This document shows positions 60,252 through 64,000 of a DNA stretch of 64,000 nucleotides, in pieces. A program made the translations under genes and the position numbers. The notes beneath the pieces are model-generated. The model was given only the letters and a program-made list of their open reading frames with translations, had not been told where the DNA came from and made no database searches. Source of the stretch: Watersipora subatra (taxonomy: Eukaryota; Bryozoa; Gymnolaemata; Cheilostomatida; Watersiporidae); NCBI RefSeq assembly GCF_963576615.1, contig NC_088711.1, positions 8,178,869 to 8,242,868 of the forward strand. The letters run 5' to 3'. Positions within the stretch are counted from its first letter, which is position 1, and each line of letters starts with the position of its first letter.

Positions 60252-63200
60252 CTAAATTGGTAGATCTCGTACTCGCTCTCCCCACAAACTAGTCCTGTAC
60301 ATTCCGACGGTAGGACGGGCTATTGTTGACATGTATTGACCATTGATGAGAACAGAAGGCAAAGCTTTTCTAACAGCTGCCAAGTCACCTTCCTGCATCA
60401 TGCTGTGTATGCTGAGATCAGTTAGGGCTCGCAGTGTCCTCAAACAGCTGAAATACATAGATCATAGCATTTCAAGTATAAGTAGTCACTGCTCTGTAGT
60501 CAAACAAGTTAGCATTTAGGAAGAAGAGTGATATGTACTTGGGGCCATTCTGGACAGCGATGTCAATGTGTTAACTAGGTGCGATTTCGCTATAGGTAAT
60601 GATACATGTATAGGTACTATCGGTACACTCAAGTTAGGACCTACCGTAGACCTATTAACTATATACATGTATATAGTTAATAGGTCTACGGTATATATAT
60701 TAACTATATAGCGATATATAGTTAATAGGTCTATGGGACCTACTATGACTTGGGCGTCGCATCTAGTGGATCACGCTGGTAAAAACATGGCATTTTCTTG
60801 GCCATTGCAAAACAGGTATTTGTGCGAATCTTATTAATGTTGTAGCAATACCACTAGCGTAGCGAGTTTTGGTCTAATTATTATTGCAATTTCATATTAG
60901 TTGAGCATCTTCATGAGAAACTGCATTGTGAGAAAACCTTGAATTCATCAGAGCAATACAGACAGACAACTTAGACATTGAGTAACCTTTATTTAATACT
61001 AATATTCAGTCACGTTACGAGTTTTTTATGCAATTAAAAACACAAACGATAAAACTGTTCTGCAAACCTTGACAAGCAATCAGCTCTACATAAAGAATTG
61101 TCAACATACATAAAATTTGAGCAAATCTATATCTTGGCATTGCAAAGTTATAAATAAAAGAAAAATCTGGTACCGAATAAAATAAAAAAAATAAGTTAAT
61201 TTAAAAATTGTCTACTGTAAGCTGGAGTAAATTTACGAGTCGACATTACTGTGTCTCCACGGTGACGTAAAGGTAAAAACATTTTTACTCATTATTACTT
61301 TAGCTTTTAGATATAACTTGGATTTTTACATTTCCGATTTCGTTTCTTTACATGTTTTTATAAAATGTATTTTTTTTATATTAAATGTAATTACTTGAAG
61401 AATTTATCATTATTTTTTAGTTCAGCAATGAATCGTTCAGTTCAGCAATGAATCGAACAAAACATTTACCGATAAGTATGTTTGCTCCAGCATATGATGG
61501 CCGTGACATATGATGCAAATATTGAAACGGAATGTCAAGGTTAGACTGTATCAAAGTTACCCGAAGACATGCGGCACGATGTAGTAACACCTGCTCAAGT
61601 GAATAGCTTGGAGGAATGGGAGAGACTCTTGAATGTGGAGCACAGAAGATTCAGTTAAGCGAAGTGAGTCAGAAAGGTCCAACTCCTGTAAGAGTGGGCA
61701 TGTAGATACCAGGAGTTTCACGTCTGTAAATACAAGATTGAGCCCGTAAAAAATATATAAACTGTAACAGCTCTCAGGAAGCCTTCCCTTACCTTGATAA
61801 ACTAATTAAACTGGCCATTAAACGATTCACCTAAGGACACCATCCCTCTCTCTCCCCCTCTCTCTCTCCCCCCCCCCCCCCCCTCTCTCCCTCTCTCGCA
61901 GTCAGTCGAAGTGACTAACACTGTCCATGGTTATGGCTTTCTCCATTTGTGGCTGTCTATCATTGTGGTCTATGATAATAGATCTCCAATCAGCTTGATT
62001 ACAAGCAGTCACCTGTCATAAGTTTGTACTGATTTACATATATTTTAAATTCCTCCTAAGGTCGGTTCACACTAAATCACCCTATGTCAGCGTTTTCCTT
62101 TCGGCGTTCATCGTCAATTATGTGAACTGTAAACCGATGGCATCGACGAAGCGATGCGGACATGTCGGGAACGTTTGCAGCTGTCAAACTTTCCCGACCT
62201 TTCACCAAGCATCGATGACCGTCCTTCAAAAATGACCGATTTCGGCGATGGTAATTCACAGTCGGCGATAGCGTGATTTATTTCCGTTTGTGACCGTTGG
62301 CTGCGAGAATAGTATTTTATTTCGGTCACACGAAAACAGAGGGTTCTTCGCGACAATTTAAAAAGAAAAATGAGAACACTACGTCACGGAGTATTTGCTG
62401 ATGTAACCGTGGATAGGTTTGTGATAGTGTGAACATTGTTATTATCAATGATCACCAAAGTATTGTAGCATCAATGCCGAGATACAGTGATATAGTGTGA
62501 ACCATCCTTTAGCTAAATCTTTATAGCGGAGTCTAGGCCTTCCTTGATTTCACTTGCTATCACCTAGTTGTGAGTATAATAGTTCACGTTGAAAACTGTT
62601 TGGTTCCATTCTGTGCACAAGGCCCAACCATCTTAGACTATTTCTATAAGGATGTCGCCATCGATGATAGGCCTGCCCGTTTTAAGATGTATACATTTGG
62701 GACCTTGTCCTGCCACTCGATGTTCATGAGGTCGCTCAAGTGTCATCACAGCATGTAGTTTCTTTCCTTGAGTTTGATATATTGACCAGGTCTTTGTGCC
62801 ATATAAGAGAGTTGTCAGAACCACTGCTCGATACACTTTACACTTCACCTTGACTGAAACATGCTTTTTTCCAGCCACTGCTGAAGCTTGCTAAAGGCAA
62901 CACTGGCTTTTCCAATCCTTGCTTGGAGCTCCTTTTCCATCCCAGAACTGTTATATACCATGCTTCTAAGGTAAATGAAGTGTGAGGCTTTAACCAGCTT
63001 TAACCAGTGGTTCTTGGTTAATGAAGATGTCTTTGGCTTCAGGAGGGCAAAGAAGTTTGATTGGTTTGTATACACTGTCTTTTTTATATTAACCTTCAAG
63101 CTAAACAGAGATGCAGCCCTGATGAAGTTGTCTAGGAGTAGCTGCATGTCGGAGGCAGAATGAGCAGCCAATGCACCATCATCACCACCATCACCATCTT

Positions 63201-63954
63201 TCAAACCAGGTGCTTGGTGGTACGGATCTAGCTTTGAAATGGGAGACGCTGAACAGATCCGGGCTATGTCTTGGCTGGATGTACACCCCCTGATGTACAT
63301 CTTTGAAGGCTACAGCAGCCAGGTAGATGGAAAACAATGTAGAAGCTAGGGCACATCCATGCTTGACTCCGTTTGTTAACGCAAACTCATTTGACGAGTC
63401 TTCACCTTCAACCACTCATGCCTGCATCCCATCGTGTAGTGCTCCAATCAGGTTGGTGGCTTTCACTGCGCATCCCAATTTTCATTGCATTATCCAGAGC
63501 ATATATCATGAAACAGTATCAAAGGCTTTTGTAAAATCTATGAATACTGTGTAGAGCTCCATGTGCTGTTCAGTACGTTTCTCTATTCTATCCTGGATTA
63601 GAGAAGCTAAGGACACCATACCATATTATTATCTGAACTACCTAGAACAAAGTTCGCTTGATATTAACACATTCACAGCAAGTAGGCCTAAATGAGCTTT
63701 GCACCGCCTCATAACTCTCAAAGCTAGGGTCTAAATAGTTTAATCCAACACTATTTGGGTTGCCAAACCTAGGAATGGCAGCAAAATTATTTGCAAACAT
63801 TTATACCGTATGTAGCAAAGCCTCACCCGAGTCATCAATATTCTCACGACAGCCTGACAGATTGAGACGAAGAAGCTGACGAGGGAGTTGAGAAATGACG
63901 GGTTTAACATCCTCGAGTGGCAGCCTAATCCACGCAAGGTTCAGCTCATGAAGT
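60252..63954 (-). CDS. SKP2: SKP2 F-box/LRR protein, last three exons (5' part outside window)
   Basis: SKP2 is the substrate receptor of SCF-SKP2, which with CKS1 targets p27-type CDK inhibitors (family knowledge). Exons in order: 63954-63827, 61723-61561, 60447-60252 (TAG). Phases agree at both junctions (1 then 2). Exon a encodes an LRR (LHELNLAW..., LLRLNLSGCREN). Exon b begins DVKLLVSTCPLLQELDLSDS and has IHLSRCYYIVP, matching human RRCPNLVHLDLSDS and LSLSRCYDIIP. The last exon has RKALPSVLINGQYMSTIARP, matching human [20 protein letters not shown], and a shorter tail than human. The F-box and first LRRs lie beyond position 64000. Intron 63826-61724 hosts a LINE, a MITE and a pyrimidine tract. 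Confidence 0.92.
60628..60757. repeat. Compound palindrome / foldback element with a perfect 50-bp palindrome
   Basis: 60643-60692 is a perfect palindrome centred on CATG (arm ACCGTAGACCTATTAACTAT plus ATA). It is followed by a second inverted pair (ATTAACTATAT...ATATAGTTAAT, 60690-60730). Outer arms CTCAAGTTAGGACC and GGACCTACTATGACTTGGG extend the foldback. Located in the last SKP2 intron. Confidence 0.85.
61844..61898. repeat. Polypyrimidine tract (CT repeats and a C15 run)
   Basis: About 55 bp of CTCTCT and a run of about 15 C in an SKP2 intron, with a purine strand able to form triplex or G-rich structures. Homopolymer length may be assembly-sensitive. Confidence 0.9.
62058..62510. mobile_element. 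453-bp TIR element (MITE), copy 2
   Basis: Left TAAGGTCGGTTCACACTAAA, right (reverse complement) TAAAGGATGGTTCACACTAT, then ATCAC. Colinear with copy 1 at 5761-6213 including CATCGACGAAGC, CAGCTGTCAAACTTTCCCG, CACTACRTCACRGAGTAT and GTGATAGTGTGAACAT. Internal hairpin 62164-62198. In an SKP2 intron, next to LINE C. Confidence 0.75.
62600..63650 (-). mobile_element. LINE fragment C (second, distinct non-LTR family), broken
   Basis: Minus-strand frames show RT pieces in order: FIDFTKAFDTVS (about 63530), TNGVKHGCALASTLFSIYLA (about 63360), a degenerate catalytic region near 63190, ALAAHSASDMQLLLDNF, VNIKKT, then YRAVVLTTLLYGTKTWS (about 62830). These motifs differ from fragments A and B and fit another non-LTR clade. 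Several frame shifts, with no endonuclease or 3' UTR recognised. Lies in an SKP2 intron in the same orientation as the gene. Confidence 0.85.
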
Positions 63955-64000
63955 CTACATGCAAAGCAAAAAATATTACCAACCATTAATTTTCGTAGGG

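Overview
This window is animal nuclear DNA. The coding sequence is broken into short exons with GT/AG splice sites, there are no operons, and the AT-rich introns are full of minisatellites and transposon remnants. The gene set is conserved across Metazoa. Proteins look like full-length bilaterian orthologues, and the transposon mix (CR1/jockey-like LINEs, Helitron-like, piggyBac-like and Tigger-like elements) suits an invertebrate, perhaps a spiralian. No species call is supported from the sequence alone.

Layout. (1) 166-30617, + strand: 20 exons of DDX46/PRP5, the U2 snRNP-associated DEAD-box splicing helicase; its extreme 5' end lies left of the window. (2) 31563-33590, + strand: complete three-exon gene for mitochondrial ATP synthase subunit g. 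(3) 46968-33976, - strand: complete 13-coding-exon KLHL2/KLHL3-type BTB-BACK-Kelch adaptor of CUL3 ubiquitin ligases, convergent with (2). (4) 47.5-50.9 kb: two broken LINEs in opposite orientation, followed by about 4.6 kb with no gene found. (5) 55580-59442, + strand: complete six-exon CIAO1, a WD40 protein of the cytosolic iron-sulfur assembly targeting complex. (6) 63954-60252, - strand: last three exons of SKP2, the F-box/LRR substrate receptor of SCF ligases; one of these (61561-61723) is easily missed because it has no ATG-started ORF. The genes are unrelated housekeeping or regulatory neighbours and form no single pathway, although two encode ubiquitin-ligase substrate receptors.

The unusual content is intronic. 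It includes: about 15 copies of a roughly 70-nt hairpin in a higher-order array in the 8.4-kb DDX46 intron 7, interrupted by an internally deleted piggyBac-like element with intact TTAA and terminal repeats; four Helitron-like elements that all carry a tRNA-like block and a shared core motif; two copies of a 453-bp TIR element with an internal hairpin; nested Tigger-like TIR elements and an 84-copy, strictly 20-bp minisatellite in KLHL introns; a perfect 50-bp palindrome in an SKP2 intron; and a decayed partial copy of the ATP synthase subunit g gene inside the KLHL gene. I found no tRNA or rRNA gene and no CRISPR array.
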